Position numbers and translations under genes: made by a program. A stretch of DNA of 64,000 nucleotides from Stenotrophomonas sp. VV52. GTDB taxonomy: Bacteria > Pseudomonadota > Gammaproteobacteria > Xanthomonadales > Xanthomonadaceae. The stretch is from positions 62,001 through 126,000 of the forward strand of contig NZ_KZ622864.1 in NCBI RefSeq assembly GCF_002893095.1, given 5' to 3'. Every line of letters starts with the position of its first letter. The first letter of the stretch is position 1. The notes beneath the pieces were generated by a model. The model saw only the letters and a program-made list of their open reading frames with translations. It made no database searches and was not told the DNA's origin. Positions 61,856 to 64,000 of this stretch are shown in pieces.

Positions 61856-62002
61856 CGAAAAGCGGCCGACCGGCGTGTGCCCGTCTGCCTTCCTCCCTTC
61901 TTGCACGCGGTGTGGTTCAACAGCGCCGGGGCGCTGTCCTCGCGGCCCCCTCCCAGGGTGCCTGCCTGCATGGTAGGCGAGACGCGTCGCTTGCCGCCCG
62001 CT

Positions 62003-62016
62003 TGCATACGTATTCA
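62003..62016. promoter_or_regulatory. LacI-type palindrome between divergent maltodextrin genes
   Basis: TGCATACGTATTCA is a near-perfect dyad (6 of 7 pairs) with central CG, in the 234-bp divergent promoter region, 74 bp before the GH97 start and 148 bp before the six-hairpin gene. It differs from the operator at 41423, so a different LacI protein (perhaps the one at 51265) would bind. Confidence 0.5.
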
Positions 62017-62089
62017 TGGCCTGGCGCGGTGATGCGGCGGACCGCGTGGCTATAGTCCGGGGCAGGTTCCGGCTGCCCTGGGAGGGGAA

Positions 62090-64000
62090 ATGCCTTTGGT
62101 TGTTGCGTTGCCGCGCGCGTTGCGTGCGCCCCGTCCGCTGGCCTGGCTGGCCGTGTCGTTGTTGTTCTGCGCGGTGGCTGCGCAGGCCGAGCCGGTCACC
62201 GTGGCCAGTGCCAGTTCGCCCGGCAAGGTGCTGAAGGTGTCGCTGCAGCTCGACGGTGGCAACCCGAGCTACCGGGTCGAGCGCCTGGGCCAGACCGTGG
62301 TGGCCGAGTCGAAGCTGGGCTTCCAGCTGCGCGACGGCCGCCTCGACCGCGACCTGGAAGTGCTGGGGCAGGACACGCGCAGTGTCGACGACACCTGGGA
62401 ACAGCCGTGGGGCGAACGCCGCAGCGTGCGCAACCACTACAACGAAGTGACCGTGCAGCTGGGCGAACGCAGTGGCGCCAAGCGCCGGCTGGACGTGGTG
62501 TTCCGCATCTACGACGACGGCTTGGGCTTCCGCTACCACTTCCCGCAACAGCCGGGCCTGCGCGAGGCGATCATCGACGACGAGCTGACCGAATTCGCGA
62601 TCGCACCCGAATCGACCGCCTGGTGGATTCCCGCCGGCGAGCCGATCCACTATGAGTATCTGTACCAGCGCACCCCGCTGGACCAGGTACCGCTGGCACA
62701 CACGCCACTGACCCTGCGCAGCCGCGACGGCCTGCACGTGGCGATCCATGAAGCCGCGCTGGTCGACTACGCCGGCATGTGGCTGCGCCGTACCGACGGC
62801 CAGCGCCTGCGCGCGCAGCTGTCGCCGTCGGCTGAAGGCTGGAAGGTGCGCCGCACCCTGCCCTTCAGCACGCCGTGGCGCACCCTGCAGATCAGCGACC
62901 AGGCCGGCGGCCTGGTCGAGTCCAACCTGATCCTCAACCTCAACGAGCCCAACGCGCTGGGCGATGTGAGCTGGTTCAAGCCCTCCAAGTACCTGGGCGT
63001 GTGGTGGTCGATGCACCTGGACCAGGAAAGCTGGGCTACAGGCCCGAAGCATGCCGCGACCACAGCGAAGACGAAGAAAGTGATCGACTTCGCCGCGAAG
63101 CACGGCTTCCGCGGCGTGCTGGTGGAAGGCTGGAACCCGGGCTGGGACGGCAACTGGGTCGGCAATGGCTACGACTTCGACTTCACCCGGGCCACCCCCG
63201 ACTTCGACATCGACGCGCTGTCGGCGTACGGGGCGAAAAAGGGCGTACACCTGATAGGCCACCATGAAACCGGCTGTGCGATCGAGCATTACGAAGACCA
63301 GCTCGGCGCGGCGCTGGACCTGTATGCACGGTTGGGCGTGGACTCGTTCAAGAGCGGCTACGTCTGCGACGACGGCCAGGTCGACCGGCGCAACCCGGCC
63401 GGCGGCCCGCTGTGGCGCGAGTGGCACGACGGCCAGTTCATGGCCCGGCATCACCTGAAGGTGGTGCAGGAAGCGGCGAAGCGGCACATCGCGGTGAACC
63501 CACACGAGCCGATCAAGGACACCGGCCTGCGCCGCACCTACCCCAACTGGATCTCGCGCGAAGGCGCGCGCGGCATGGAGTACAACGCCTGGGGCCAGCC
63601 GCCGAATCCGCCCGAGCACGAGGTCAACCTGGTGTTCACCCGCATGCTGTCCGGGCCGATGGACTACACCCCGGGCATCCTCAGCCTGAAGGGCCGCCAC
63701 GGACAGGCCATTCCGAGCACGCTGGCCCGCCAGCTGGCGCTGTACGTGGTGATTTACAGCCCGATCCAGATGGCCGCCGACCTGCCTGAACACTATGAAC
63801 AGCACCGTGAGGCGTTCCAGTTCATTGAAGACGTGGCGGTGGACTGGGACGACACCCGGGTGCTGGATGGCGAGGTCGGCGACTATGTGACCATCGCCCG
63901 CAAGGACCGCGACAGCGGCGACTGGTTCCTGGGCAGCATCACCGACGAACACGGCCGCGCGCTGCCGGTACCGCTGTCGTTCCTGGAGCCCGGTGTGCGC
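62090..64000 (+). CDS. GH97 alpha-glucosidase (SusB-like), 3' end missing
   Basis: The gene starts at ATG 62090 (GGGAGGGG 2-9 nt upstream) and stays open to the right edge; 637 codons are visible of an expected 650-750. The signal peptide ends at about AAQAEPV (residue 34). GH97 features are SWFKPSKYLGVWWSMHL, GVLVEGWNPGWDGNW, HHETGCAIEHYE, FKSGYVCDDGQ, NPHEPIKDTGLRRTYPNWISREGARGMEYNAWG. The HEP and REGARGxE segments correspond to the glutamates of the inverting SusB branch. It is divergent from the other maltodextrin genes. Confidence 0.9.
   Translation, partial: MPLVVALPRALRAPRPLAWLAVSLLFCAVAAQAEPVTVASASSPGKVLKVSLQLDGGNPSYRVERLGQTVVAESKLGFQLRDGRLDRDLEVLGQDTRSVDDTWEQPWGERRSVRNHYNEVTVQLGERSGAKRRLDVVFRIYDDGLGFRYHFPQQPGLREAIIDDELTEFAIAPESTAWWIPAGEPIHYEYLYQRTPLDQVPLAHTPLTLRSRDGLHVAIHEAALVDYAGMWLRRTDGQRLRAQLSPSAEGWKVRRTLPFSTPWRTLQISDQAGGLVESNLILNLNEPNALGDVSWFKPSKYLGVWWSMHLDQESWATGPKHAATTAKTKKVIDFAAKHGFRGVLVEGWNPGWDGNWVGNGYDFDFTRATPDFDIDALSAYGAKKGVHLIGHHETGCAIEHYEDQLGAALDLYARLGVDSFKSGYVCDDGQVDRRNPAGGPLWREWHDGQFMARHHLKVVQEAAKRHIAVNPHEPIKDTGLRRTYPNWISREGARGMEYNAWGQPPNPPEHEVNLVFTRMLSGPMDYTPGILSLKGRHGQAIPSTLARQLALYVVIYSPIQMAADLPEHYEQHREAFQFIEDVAVDWDDTRVLDGEVGDYVTIARKDRDSGDWFLGSITDEHGRALPVPLSFLEPGVR

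Noticed and set aside
61856..63952. Minus-strand extension of the six-hairpin gene through the GH97 gene
   Set aside because: The extension lies antisense to a well-supported GH97 coding sequence; the true start with a signal peptide is at 61855.

Overview
The window is a gene-dense, GC-rich chromosomal segment from a gammaproteobacterium, most likely a Stenotrophomonas (Xanthomonadaceae). This rests on four GTAG-type REP palindromes (the SMAG pattern of Stenotrophomonas), a Xanthomonas/Caulobacter-type TonB receptor with its own FecI/FecR pair, an MFS-GH13-GH97 maltodextrin locus and a glucoside-3-dehydrogenase-type locus. I see no rRNA, tRNA, CRISPR array, prophage or IS element. No gene-free stretch exceeds 300 bases; the longest gaps (61856-62089, 33541-33758, 50050-50264) carry regulatory palindromes, FNR-like boxes or a pseudogene edge.

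1-13.4 kb: two tandem secreted S9 peptidases (the first cut by the window edge), divergent argO/argP, a membrane protein, membrane-anchored malate:quinone oxidoreductase, a siderophore-type TonB receptor with a Fur-like box, a convergent MHS-type MFS transporter, and a tightly coupled operon for a PPOX flavoprotein, a DUF72 protein and endonuclease VIII. 13.4-20.8 kb: a minus-strand cell-surface-signalling locus (metallophosphoesterase, ECF sigma, FecR, STN-containing TonB transducer, exported PHP phosphoesterase). 20.8-25.7 kb: two DUF1801 proteins, a TetR regulator with a well-formed promoter/operator, an MBL-fold hydrolase and an orphan SF1 helicase. 25.7-37.2 kb: an arylsulfatase and two divergent large autotransporters.

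37.2-50.1 kb: a thiamine-diphosphate enzyme/aldehyde dehydrogenase pair, then a two-armed carbohydrate locus. A LacI regulator sits beside a perfect 16-bp palindrome, and an almost identical palindrome lies 8.7 kb away before the opposing arm. The left arm encodes a TIM-barrel isomerase, an MFS importer, a Gfo/Idh/MocA oxidoreductase, an exported TIM-barrel protein and cytochrome c. The right arm encodes a Tat-exported TIM-barrel protein, a GMC dehydrogenase, its small subunit and a DUF1080 (3-keto-disaccharide hydrolase) protein. Together they look like a periplasmic route that oxidises a glycoside at C3, passes electrons to cytochrome c and cleaves the 3-keto product. I consider this the most interesting system in the window.

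50.2-64 kb: a frameshifted higA antitoxin remnant, ssb, a second LacI regulator, a hybrid histidine kinase overlapping a double-domain KaiC-like ATPase gene, an SseB-family protein, and a maltodextrin locus (six-hairpin glycosidase, MFS maltose-type transporter, GH13 enzyme) divergent from a GH97 alpha-glucosidase that runs off the right edge.
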